From an uncultured bacterium (lineage in GTDB: Bacteria; Bacillota; Clostridia; Lachnospirales; Lachnospiraceae): 5,698 nt of DNA. The notes under the pieces are model-generated. The model was given only the letters and a program-made list of their open reading frames with translations. It did no database searches and was not told the DNA's origin. Numbering within the stretch: position 1 is the first letter of the stretch; each line of letters starts with the position of its first letter. Positions 1-5,698 of the stretch are shown in pieces. Where the stretch lies: the NCBI GenBank assembly GCA_945871045.1, contig CAMBUC010000150.1, forward strand, positions 1 to 5,698, written 5' to 3'. Position numbers and translations under genes: made by a program.

Positions 1-931
1 ATCCCTGATAGTAACGGCAAATGATCTCCCGACAGGAGGCTGCCCTGCAAACTTCATCATCTGTGATGCAGTTTCCAGCCATGTTTACACCCATATCTGT
101 CGGAGACTTATACGGGCTCTCTCCCTGTATCTGCTCAAACATTGCATTTAAAACAGGGAAGATTTCTACGTCACGGTTATAGTTGACCGTTGTTTCTCCA
201 TAGGCTTCTAAGTGGAAGGGATCGATCATATTGACATCGTTCAGATCCGCGGTAGCCGCCTCGTATGCCAGATTGATAGGATGCTTCAGCGGAACATTCC
301 AGATCGGGAAAGTCTCGAATTTTGCATATCCGGCTTTGACGCCACGCTTATGTTCGTGATATAACTGCGACAAACAAGTAGCCATTTTTCCGCTTCCCGG
401 TCCCGGTGCGGTGATCACTACCAACGGACGTTCCGTCTCGATATAATCATTTTTTCCATATCCCTCATCACTAACGATCGTCTGAATATCACTGGGATAT
501 CCGGGTATTTTAAAGTGGTGATAAGTTTTAATGCCAAGATCGTTCAGACGCTTGCAAAACTGATCTGCTGCAGCCTGTCCGCCATATTTTGTAATGCAGA
601 CACTTCCTACATACAAACCGACACCGCGGAATGCATCGATCAAACGCATAACATCCATATCGTAAGTAATGCCGTAATCGCCACGGATCTTGTTTCCTTC
701 GATATCCTCTGCGCTGATCACGATTACGATCTCTGCCTGATCTTTTAATTCCAGCAGCATGTGCAATTTCGAATCCGGCTGAAATCCGGGCAAAACTCTT
801 GACGCGTGAAAATCATCAAACAGTTTTCCACCAAACTCCAAATACAGTTTGTTATCAAACTGACGGATCCGCTCACGAATGTGCTCCGACTGCATTTTTA
901 AATACTTGTCATTATCAAATCCTATCTTCAT
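1..931 (-). CDS. DUF1846 (UPF0371) family protein, 3' end cut off by the window edge
   Basis: The reading frame stays open from the start codon to the left edge and gives about 310 residues. The family is usually close to 500 residues, so the C-terminal third or so is missing. The N-terminus MKIGFDNDKYLKMQSEHI, then LYLEFGGKLFDDFHASRVLPGF at about residues 29-50, matches my memory of DUF1846 proteins. A glycine-rich, P-loop-like segment APGPGSGKMAT lies at residues 175-185, and MGVNMAGNCITDDEV lies near the cut. The family is conserved in Firmicutes and some Actinobacteria. Its biochemical role is not established to my knowledge; the GPGSGK segment suggests, but does not prove, nucleotide or phosphate binding. 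Start choice: ATG at 931 gives the family-typical MKIGFDN beginning, but its nearest AAAGGA is about 14 nt away. The in-frame ATG at 943 adds MVHE and sits only 2-3 nt after AAAGGA. Both spacings are poor, so the start is unsettled. It is probably expressed separately from apbE. Confidence 0.88.
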   Translation of the reverse strand, partial: MKIGFDNDKYLKMQSEHIRERIRQFDNKLYLEFGGKLFDDFHASRVLPGFQPDSKLHMLLELKDQAEIVIVISAEDIEGNKIRGDYGITYDMDVMRLIDAFRGVGLYVGSVCITKYGGQAAADQFCKRLNDLGIKTYHHFKIPGYPSDIQTIVSDEGYGKNDYIETERPLVVITAPGPGSGKMATCLSQLYHEHKRGVKAGYAKFETFPIWNVPLKHPINLAYEAATADLNDVNMIDPFHLEAYGETTVNYNRDVEIFPVLNAMFEQIQGESPYKSPTDMGVNMAGNCITDDEVCRAASCREIICRYYQG

Positions 932-1009
932 TTCGTGTACCATTTTCCTTTACATCAATCTCTTATCATTCAATCGCATAAAATAAAAGCCTCTATTGGC
1001 TCGACTATA

Positions 1010-1044
1010 TTTATACTATCACAAAAGTTTTCGATTGGAAACAA
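1010..1044 (-). promoter_or_regulatory. Putative sigma-A-type promoter for the DUF1846 gene
   Basis: Read on the minus strand, TTGTTT (1039-1044) is followed after 18 nt by GATAGT (1015-1020). That hexamer is preceded by TGT, which fits an extended -10. A second -10 candidate, TATAAA, overlaps at 1010-1015. The region is the most A+T-rich part of the 136-nt gap between apbE and the DUF1846 start. The -35 match is weak and the assignment rests on sequence inspection only. Confidence 0.35.
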
Positions 1045-1067
1045 AAAATTCTGATTTGTATTCTCCG

Positions 1068-2129
1068 CTACTCTGCCACAAAAGTTTCAAAATTTTCCGA
1101 ATACTCGATGCCGCCATCCTCCATGATCCACATTGCTTCCACATTTTCCATGCGATTCACAAATGCCCGCCCTTCCGAAAGGGGCATATTGTAAACAGCT
1201 GTTGACAATGCATCTGCCATTCCGGAATCCTCTGTTATAATGGAAACGGCAGCAAAATAATCTGCCGGCATCAGCGTATCCGAATCAATGATATGGCAAT
1301 AACGCTTTCCGTCCACCTCATAATACCTTTGATAGTTTCCGCTGCTAACTACACATTTATCCTTGAGATCCACCTTTTGCACATATTTGATATCGCTCTC
1401 TAAATCCGGATTCTGTATTCCCAGCCTCCACATCGTGCCATCGATCCGTTCTCCGATGGCACAGACATTGCCGCCTACGCTGATCAGTCCCCGTTCCATT
1501 CCGATCTCTTTTGCATAATCCACTACTTTTTGTACTGCATAACCCTTACCGATACCACCAACGTCCAAAGACATTTCTTTGTCCGTCAAATAGACCGTGG
1601 ATGCGGATTCGTCAATCACGATCTGATGGATATCTGTATGGTCAGCGGCTTCCTGCAACCGCTCCATAGGCGGCACTTTTGCATGCTCCGGATCTGCCAA
1701 TGCACGTTCTCTATAGTCATGCCAGATAGAAAGCACGCTTCCCATGGCGACATTCACCTGTCCATCTGTAAGTTCATACATCTCTTTACTATACTTTAAA
1801 AGATCAATGATTTCCCGATCAACTACAACCGGTTCGATTCCCGCCCGGTCATTGATCGTTTTTATATTATTGATACCCTCATGGTCCTGGTAAATATCAT
1901 ATAACTCATGATAGTATATCAGTTTCTCCTTCAAAAGTTCTACCTGCGCTAAAAAATCCTCTTTATTTTTCGCATAACCGACAACTTCCGTCCGGGTATC
2001 AAACACGTCCAGAAAAGTAGCCGTATATCGTGTCATTTTACCAAATGGCAAATCACATACTTGAAATACCAACAAAAAAACAATTGTCACCAAAACCGCT
2101 CCTGCGGCTATCATCCATCTCTTCTTCAT
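1068..2129 (-). CDS. apbE: FAD:protein FMN transferase (ApbE family), membrane-anchored
   Basis: ApbE enzymes use FAD and Mg2+ to attach FMN covalently, releasing AMP, to a Thr/Ser of extracytosolic flavoproteins. The 353-residue protein has KKR plus a hydrophobic segment at residues 7-24, then an exported domain. Family motifs in order are LDVGGIGKGYAVQ (188-200), SVGGNV (217-222), VSSGNYQRYYEVDGKRYCHIID (261-282) and DSGMADALSTA (301-311), the last holding the metal-binding Asp and the DALST signature. Length is normal for the family. Cys25 follows the hydrophobic stretch, but the preceding residues FQV are not a proper lipobox, because position -1 should be A, G or S. An uncleaved N-terminal anchor is therefore as likely as a lipoprotein. 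The usual HIIDPxTG reads HIIDSDTL here. The upstream neighbour is the flavoprotein-like lipoprotein at 2200-3183, its probable substrate. The start lies only 18 nt after the T-run of a terminator and has a weak Shine-Dalgarno, so expression probably depends on read-through. Confidence 0.95.
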   Translation of the reverse strand: MKKRWMIAAGAVLVTIVFLLVFQVCDLPFGKMTRYTATFLDVFDTRTEVVGYAKNKEDFLAQVELLKEKLIYYHELYDIYQDHEGINNIKTINDRAGIEPVVVDREIIDLLKYSKEMYELTDGQVNVAMGSVLSIWHDYRERALADPEHAKVPPMERLQEAADHTDIHQIVIDESASTVYLTDKEMSLDVGGIGKGYAVQKVVDYAKEIGMERGLISVGGNVCAIGERIDGTMWRLGIQNPDLESDIKYVQKVDLKDKCVVSSGNYQRYYEVDGKRYCHIIDSDTLMPADYFAAVSIITEDSGMADALSTAVYNMPLSEGRAFVNRMENVEAMWIMEDGGIEYSENFETFVAE

Positions 2130-2147
2130 CTCTTACATTCTTTCACG

Positions 2148-2182
2148 AAAAAAGAGGAGTGCGCATCTGTACACACTCCTCT
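2148..2182 (-). terminator. Strong rho-independent terminator after the FMN-binding lipoprotein gene
   Basis: On the minus strand AGAGGAGTG pairs with CACTCCTCT as a 9-bp perfect stem. It extends inward through T-G, G-C, T-G and A-T pairs to a CAGA loop, giving about 13 bp. It is followed directly by TTTTTT (2148-2153). It begins 17 nt downstream of the lipoprotein stop codon and ends 18 nt upstream of the apbE start. It should cut transcription before apbE, leaving a minor read-through transcript. Confidence 0.9.
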
Positions 2183-2199
2183 ATATTCAGCATATGTTA

Positions 2200-3183
2200 T
2201 TATTTTGCGTTGCTAACTGCCTTTGTAATGGCGGTGTTCAAATCTGTTACATGTATGGTTACAGAAGCTGCTAAATCTGCATCAGCCGGTGCGCCCTCTG
2301 TTAAAGCGATCGCATTTACTTCATCAGCAGTCTTTCCTACTGTGTACTCTGCGTATGCTGCTGCCTGCTCGTTCCACTCTTTACCGATGGGAGAAGCACC
2401 TCTCATACCGTAATCATCACCAAGTTCGTTCTTTGTAGCAACTTTTGCTGATACGTCAGATGTGATCTTTCCGGTTGCATCAAAGTTTACATTTCCCTGT
2501 ACAGAATCAAGTAAAGAACTTGTGATCTTGCCCTTATCATCAACAGTAACTACAGAAACAGTTGTATATGCCTGTGCAAGTCCGTCTTCATCTGCAGATG
2601 CGTCTTTGGACTTCGCGATGTTTGTAGTAACACCAAGACCTAACTTGTCAGTTGCCTTTGCACCACCCTCTGTTGCATTTTCAATAGCCTTAGCGATCGC
2701 TTCCTGGAAAGCATCAATGTGCATGGTACAAGAAGCAGCTAAATCTGCATCGTCTGCTGCGATTCCGAGAACTTCATCAGCAGTCTTTCCAATACAGAAC
2801 TCAGCGAAAGCATCTGCCTGCTCATCCCACTCTTTACCAATCGGAGAAGCACCCTTCATACCATAATCGGGTCCCAACTCACGCTTTGAACGGAACTCTC
2901 CGTTTACATCAGAAGTGATCTTACCCTCAGCATCAAAATTGATCTTTGTCTGTGCAACATCGATCGTACATGCTACAATCTTGCCATCTTTGTCAACAGT
3001 AACTGCTGCGATCGTTGCATCTGTCTGTCCACGACCGTCTTCCTCGCCGGCATCTGCTGAACTAGAAAGGCTTGTGCTCATTCCAAGACCAGTCTTTACG
3101 GAAGCATTCTTTGCTCCACATCCTGCTGTAAGCGCTGACATTGCAAGTACAGCACTTAACAAAACTACCATTCTTTTCTTCAT
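2200..3183 (-). CDS. PplA-like lipoprotein with two tandem putative FMN-carrying modules
   Basis: The 327-residue protein starts with a lipoprotein signal peptide: MKKR, a hydrophobic core, and LTAGC with Cys22 as the lipidation site. A Gly/Ser/Asp-rich linker follows. Two homologous modules cover about residues 31-170 and 181-327. Each has a GLGxxT start, a VDKDGKI-type strand region, NFDAxGKITSDV, then DYGMKGASPIGKEW (106-119; DYGMRGASPIGKEW at 257-270). Each then has VGKTADEV or IGKTADEV, and DADLAASCT (145-153) or DADLAASVT (301-309) before a C-terminal helix. From memory this layout resembles Listeria PplA, an extracellular electron-transfer lipoprotein flavinylated by an ApbE enzyme. 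By analogy with the SGAT-type site of FMN-binding domains, Thr153 and Thr309 are the best candidate FMN attachment sites; this is inference. The ATG at 3183 is supported by AGAGGA (3191-3196) with good spacing. The neighbouring apbE supports the role. A purely structural or sensing function cannot be excluded. Confidence 0.85.
   Translation of the reverse strand: MKKRMVVLLSAVLAMSALTAGCGAKNASVKTGLGMSTSLSSSADAGEEDGRGQTDATIAAVTVDKDGKIVACTIDVAQTKINFDAEGKITSDVNGEFRSKRELGPDYGMKGASPIGKEWDEQADAFAEFCIGKTADEVLGIAADDADLAASCTMHIDAFQEAIAKAIENATEGGAKATDKLGLGVTTNIAKSKDASADEDGLAQAYTTVSVVTVDDKGKITSSLLDSVQGNVNFDATGKITSDVSAKVATKNELGDDYGMRGASPIGKEWNEQAAAYAEYTVGKTADEVNAIALTEGAPADADLAASVTIHVTDLNTAITKAVSNAK
2203..2643 (-). 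repeat. Module 2 of the lipoprotein's internal tandem duplication
   Basis: This encodes about residues 181-327. It is slightly longer than module 1, mostly from added residues before DADLAASVT. DNA similarity persists in places: the plus-strand segment acttcatcagcagtctttcc is shared exactly with module 1. Most of the rest is diverged, which points to an old duplication. It has no cysteines. Confidence 0.85.
2674..3093 (-). repeat. Module 1 of the lipoprotein's internal tandem duplication
   Basis: This encodes about residues 31-170. It aligns with module 2 at GLGMST/GLGVTT, INFDAEGKITSDV/VNFDATGKITSDV, DYGMKGASPIGKEW/DYGMRGASPIGKEW, GKTADEV and DADLAASCT/DADLAASVT, with an offset of about 150-156 residues. 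It carries Cys71, Cys130 and Cys152, all absent from module 2. The candidate attachment Thr153 directly follows Cys152. Confidence 0.85.
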
Positions 3184-3190
3184 GTTCTTT

Positions 3191-3237
3191 TCCTCTCTCT
3201 CTTTGTTAAGTATAAACTAACATGTAGAGAATAACAT
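3191..3237 (-). promoter_or_regulatory. Likely promoter and ribosome binding site of the lipoprotein gene
   Basis: On the minus strand TATACT (3209-3214) is a 5/6 match to a -10 box. A 17-nt spacer leads back to ATGTTA (3232-3237), only a 3/6 match to a -35. The AGAGGA ribosome binding site is at 3191-3196, 7-8 nt before the ATG. The -10 overlaps the last codons of the candidate small ORF at 3206-3334. The RBS is convincing; the promoter is moderately so. Confidence 0.5.
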
Positions 3238-3334
3238 AGGCCGAAAGCCTTTGCAACTCTTCAAGTTCCAGTGTTAATGCAGTAAAGTGTTTATCGTTAC
3301 TGTTCACTCGTGCCTCGTTCCAGTAACTATTCAT
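3206..3334 (-). CDS. Candidate 42-residue small protein, translationally coupled to thiM
   Basis: An ATG at 3334 overlaps the thiM stop as ATGA and opens a 42-codon frame ending in TAA at 3206. A GGAAAG Shine-Dalgarno inside the last thiM codons sits at plausible spacing. The product starts MNSYWNEARVNSNDKHF and continues with a helix-prone LTLELEELQRL. It ends in a hydrophobic stretch AYVILYMLVY (residues 32-41) that could be a short membrane-associated tail. I do not recognise a family. In favour are the overlap, the SD and the filling of nearly the whole thiM-lipoprotein gap. Against are its short length, which random sequence can reach, and the -10 box of the next gene within its end. It may also be the remnant of a longer gene. 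Confidence 0.35.
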   Translation of the reverse strand: MNSYWNEARVNSNDKHFTALTLELEELQRLSAYVILYMLVYT

Positions 3335-4134
3335 CTCTTTCCGGCGAATGCCTGCGCCAACTGTTCCTCTGTCACTAAAGATACTGCATCAATAAAGTAA
3401 TTGCGAAATGTCATGGTTCCGCCACCGCAGGCATCTGTTTTTGCTGCCGCCAATTCTCCTGCGATCCCCACAAACGCGCAGCATGCAGCCGCACCGGATA
3501 CGGAAGCGTCCATTCCTAAAAATGCACCCAAAAGCGCCGAAGACATACAGCCGCTGCCTGTGATCTTCGCCATTCGCGGATCGCCATGATCGCAAACATA
3601 GGTGTTTGTCCCATCGGTGATCATATCTTTTGCTCCGGAGGCCACAAGGATCAATTCATGTTCCTTTGCATATTGTTCCATTGCTTCTATACTAAGAAAT
3701 GTGTCACCGGAATCCACCCCGGTTGCTGTACTGCAATTCTCAATCAGGGCACGTATTTCGGAATAATTTCCCCGCACACAGGTTGGGTGGATCTGTTCGA
3801 TCAGGTCCTTACATTTTTCACGGCGATAGGTAGAGCCGGATATTCCCACCGGATCGATGATGATGGCATGTCCGAATTTCGCTGCCACCCTTCCTGCTTT
3901 TTCCATCGCTTCATAATCTGCGATGGCACCAAAATTACATACCAGCGCATTCGTTCCCGCTGTGATCTCTTCTACTTCTAACGGATGGTGCGCCATGGTA
4001 GGCGATGCCCCTGCTGCCAGCAGGACATTGGCACAATCATTCACTGTCACTGCATTTGTAATACAATGAATGATCGGACATTCCTTCCGGATCCGGCTAT
4101 GAAGTTCTGCGATGTAATGTGCTGTCAGTTCCAT
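3331..4134 (-). CDS. thiM: Hydroxyethylthiazole kinase (ThiM)
   Basis: ThiM phosphorylates 4-methyl-5-(2-hydroxyethyl)thiazole with ATP to give the thiazole phosphate used by ThiE, so it is a cytosolic salvage enzyme. The 267-residue length is normal. Motifs are PIIHCITNAVTVNDCANVLLA (20-40), the substrate-binding GASPTMA (42-48), IDPVGISGSTYR (93-104), RGNYSEI (121-127), and TGSGCMSSALLGAF (192-205), with Cys196 at the catalytic-site position of the ribokinase-like fold. The usual GTGC reads GSGC here, a mild change. The start ATG at 4134 follows AAAAGGT (4141-4146), which overlaps the thiW stop, so the two genes are probably coupled. Neighbours thiW, thiD and thiE complete a thiazole salvage and thiamine-phosphate assembly set. 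Confidence 0.97.
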   Translation of the reverse strand: MELTAHYIAELHSRIRKECPIIHCITNAVTVNDCANVLLAAGASPTMAHHPLEVEEITAGTNALVCNFGAIADYEAMEKAGRVAAKFGHAIIIDPVGISGSTYRREKCKDLIEQIHPTCVRGNYSEIRALIENCSTATGVDSGDTFLSIEAMEQYAKEHELILVASGAKDMITDGTNTYVCDHGDPRMAKITGSGCMSSALLGAFLGMDASVSGAAACCAFVGIAGELAAAKTDACGGGTMTFRNYFIDAVSLVTEEQLAQAFAGKR

Positions 4135-4145
4135 ATTGCTACCTT

Positions 4146-4658
4146 TTATTCTTCCAAACTCTGCTTCATTTTACCTAGCATCCCGTTTCTTTTCAAAGGC
4201 AGTGTAAGGATGATCGCAAGGATCGTTCCACCGCATGTACTGATCAAAAACGGAATGACAAAAGTAAAAAGTGCTGCTGCCTGATTGCCCATCACGAAAT
4301 ATGCAATCGGATAAGAAAGCATTCCGCCGATGATTCCGGTTCCAAAAACCTCCCCGATATAAGCAAAGGGCAGTTTCTTCCCATATTTGTAGAGCAAACC
4401 CGCAAGCAGCGCTCCGCACATACTTCCCGGAAACGCCAGCGGACTTCCCAGTCCAAGCAAATTACGGACCAGCGACGCGACAAAGGCCTGTGCGATCGCC
4501 CACCAGGGTCCTACCAGCACTGCACACAAAACATTCACCAGATGCTGAACCGGTGCACATTTCGAGCCGAATACCGGAAAAGAAAATAAACTTCCCACTA
4601 CGGCTACGGCCGCAAAGATCGCTGTGACCGTCATTTTTTTCATATCTGTTTTCTTCAT
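4146..4658 (-). CDS. thiW: ThiW, predicted thiazole ECF transporter S component
   Basis: This is a 170-residue integral membrane protein with about five to six hydrophobic segments (roughly 8-30, 40-65, 75-90, 97-122 and 127-155) and a basic C-terminal tail. The segment FPVFGSKCAPVQHLVNVL (27-44), followed by GPWWAIAQAFVASLVRNLLG (50-69) and LAFPGSMCGALLAGLLY (74-90), is typical of ThiW as I recall it. ThiW proteins are assigned from thi-operon and TPP-riboswitch context as substrate-binding S components that would use a shared EcfA/A'/T module encoded elsewhere. The likely substrate is hydroxyethylthiazole, which fits the adjacent thiM. The start ATG at 4658 uses AAGGA (4670-4674), overlapping the thiD stop with about 11 nt spacing. 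A later ATG at codon 6 is possible but lacks a good SD. Confidence 0.93.
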   Translation of the reverse strand: MKKTDMKKMTVTAIFAAVAVVGSLFSFPVFGSKCAPVQHLVNVLCAVLVGPWWAIAQAFVASLVRNLLGLGSPLAFPGSMCGALLAGLLYKYGKKLPFAYIGEVFGTGIIGGMLSYPIAYFVMGNQAAALFTFVIPFLISTCGGTILAIILTLPLKRNGMLGKMKQSLEE

Positions 4659-4666
4659 AGTTTCAC

Positions 4667-5467
4667 TTATCCTTCATATTCTCCATTGACTGCAAAGGCA
4701 TGGTTCATGGGACCGCTTCCTTTTCCAAGGTCAAGCATATCCGCCAGTGCGCCTGAAATATAATTTTTGGCAAACTTTACAGATGTTTCTAAATCTCTTC
4801 CTTTTGCAAGGTTGGATGCAATTGCCGAAGAGAGTGTACAGCCGGTTCCATGGGTATTGGGATTATCAATTCGCTTTCCCCGGAACCATACGGATGCCTT
4901 TCCTTTCTGGACAAGAAGATCATTTGCATCATTCAACTGATGTCCGCCCTTTAATAAAACTGCGCAACCCCATGTATTACAAATGATTTCTGCTGCTTTC
5001 TCCATATCCGCTTCTGTTTTGATCTCCATATCGGAAAGCACTTCTGCTTCCGGGATATTGGGCGTAATCACTGTTGCAAGCGGCAATAATTTACTTTTCA
5101 GCATGCCTAACGCATCTTCGCTGATCAGTCTTGATCCGCTGGTTGCCACCATGACCGGATCTACCACGATATTTTTTGCGCGATACGCTGTCAATTTGTC
5201 CGCAATGGTCTCGATCAACCGGCTGGATGAGACCATTCCGGTCTTGACCGCATCCGGATAAATATCTGTGAAAATACAATCCAGTTGTTCTGCCAAAAAC
5301 TTTGGAGTAACCTCCAGAATGTCTGTTACGCCGGTGGTATTTTGGGCCGTCAGAGCCGTGATGGCACTCATGGCATAGACGCGATGAGCAGTCATCGTCT
5401 TAATATCTGCCTGAATGCCGGCGCCGCCGCTGGAATCACTTCCGGCGATTGTTAATGCTGTGTACAT
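4667..5467 (-). CDS. thiD: Hydroxymethylpyrimidine/phosphomethylpyrimidine kinase (ThiD)
   Basis: ThiD phosphorylates HMP and then HMP-P to HMP-PP, the pyrimidine half of thiamine phosphate, in the cytosol. Seen in the 266 residues: the N-terminal substrate loop AGSDSSGGAGIQAD (8-21), TALTAQNTTGV (37-47), VVDPVMVATSG (101-111), TPNIPEAEVL (135-144), LLKGGH (171-176) and HGTGCTLSSAIASNLAKG (206-223), with Cys210 at the anion-hole position. Length is normal and no domain is fused, unlike ThiDE or ThiED proteins. The start ATG at 5467 follows AGGAG (5478-5482) with about 10 nt spacing. The gap to thiE is 17 nt and to thiW 8 nt, consistent with one operon. A PdxK-like pyridoxal kinase activity is possible in this family, but context favours thiamine. 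Confidence 0.97.
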   Translation of the reverse strand: MYTALTIAGSDSSGGAGIQADIKTMTAHRVYAMSAITALTAQNTTGVTDILEVTPKFLAEQLDCIFTDIYPDAVKTGMVSSSRLIETIADKLTAYRAKNIVVDPVMVATSGSRLISEDALGMLKSKLLPLATVITPNIPEAEVLSDMEIKTEADMEKAAEIICNTWGCAVLLKGGHQLNDANDLLVQKGKASVWFRGKRIDNPNTHGTGCTLSSAIASNLAKGRDLETSVKFAKNYISGALADMLDLGKGSGPMNHAFAVNGEYEG

Positions 5468-5484
5468 GATCGTTGTTCTCCTGT

Positions 5485-5698
5485 TTACATGACTATAGAT
5501 TCAATTTTTAAAAGCAGGTCTCTGGTTGCTGCCTCAATATCTTGACATGCGAAAATCCCACTGACAACCGCAACTCCCGCCATCTTTCTTCCTTTTAATT
5601 GCAGTACGTTGTCCCCGGTAATGCCCCCGATCGCCACCACCGGAATAGTGACATTCTCGCAGATTTCCTGCAACAAGGCAAGTTCCATGGGCTTTGCG
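5485..5698 (-). CDS. thiE: Thiamine-phosphate synthase (ThiE), C-terminal fragment cut by the window edge
   Basis: Only the last 70 codons are present. The frame remains open upstream of the ATG at 5688 (…AKP-M), so that ATG is internal. A full ThiE is about 205-220 residues. The segment VTIPVVAIGGITGDNVLQL, then AGVAVVSGIF and a final D-x-x-AATRDLL helix, matches the C-terminal phosphate-binding end of the TIM-barrel enzyme. ThiE joins HMP-PP and thiazole phosphate to give thiamine phosphate. It is the most upstream operon gene visible; its catalytic N-terminal parts lie outside the window. Confidence 0.93.
   Translation of the reverse strand, partial: AKPMELALLQEICENVTIPVVAIGGITGDNVLQLKGRKMAGVAVVSGIFACQDIEAATRDLLLKIESIVM

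Noticed and set aside
981..1001. AGCC/GGCT hairpin followed by TTTTATTT on the minus strand, considered as the apbE terminator
   Set aside because: The stem is only 4 bp and the T-run is interrupted. It lies just downstream of the putative DUF1846 promoter, where a terminator would block that gene.
515..1205. Three plus-strand open frames of 60-77 codons (515-748, 799-981, 996-1205)
   Set aside because: They are antisense to the DUF1846 gene, its upstream region and the apbE 3' end. They have no SD support and low-complexity Cys/His-rich translations typical of shadow frames.
2030..3220. Three plus-strand open frames (127, 134 and 101 codons) opposite the lipoprotein gene
   Set aside because: They mirror the repeated modules in antisense, so their mutual similarity comes from the real duplication on the minus strand. 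They show no start signals.
3296..3327. 7-bp inverted repeat (GTTACTG … CAGTAAC) downstream of thiM, considered as the thi operon terminator
   Set aside because: The loop is 18 nt, the stem is short and AT-containing, and no T-run follows on the minus strand. It also lies inside the candidate small ORF.
5485..5688. Reading the thiE fragment as a complete 67-residue protein starting at 5688
   Set aside because: The frame continues open to the window edge, the content is only the ThiE C-terminus, and no SD precedes the ATG, so it is an edge truncation.
5468..5698. Search for a TPP riboswitch near thiE/thiD
   Set aside because: The 17-nt thiE-thiD gap is too short, and the operon's 5' leader is outside the window.

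Overview
The window comes from a low-to-moderate GC Gram-positive anaerobe, most likely a gut Clostridia of the Lachnospiraceae type. This rests on protein style (thiW-type thiamine salvage, a DUF1846 protein, a PplA-like lipoprotein beside apbE), on AGGAG-type ribosome binding sites and on a lipobox signal peptide. It is an inference from family resemblance, not a database match. Every gene I can support lies on the minus strand, so transcription runs from high to low coordinates.

From the right edge (5698) down to 3331 is a tightly packed thiamine operon. It holds the 3' end of thiE (thiamine-phosphate synthase), thiD (HMP/HMP-P kinase), thiW (predicted thiazole ECF transporter S component) and thiM (hydroxyethylthiazole kinase). 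Gaps are 17, 8 and 11 nt. ThiW would import the thiazole, ThiM phosphorylates it, ThiD makes HMP-PP and ThiE joins the two halves. Any TPP riboswitch would lie beyond the right edge. A possible 42-codon ORF (3206-3334) starts on an ATGA overlap with the thiM stop and ends at the promoter of the next gene.

Positions 3183-1068 hold an extracytosolic flavoprotein pair. The first gene encodes a secreted lipoprotein made of two tandem PplA-like modules. It is followed by a strong intrinsic terminator and then by apbE, the FAD:protein FMN transferase that attaches FMN covalently to such proteins. The likely roles are that ApbE flavinylates the lipoprotein outside the membrane and that the lipoprotein carries electrons there. 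The electron donor (for example an Ndh2/Eet or Rnf-like complex) is not in the window.

Positions 1-931 (or 943) are the first about 310 codons of a DUF1846/UPF0371 protein of unknown function, with its own likely promoter, running off the left edge. No RNA genes, mobile elements or CRISPR arrays were seen. No gene-free stretch exceeds about 150 nt.
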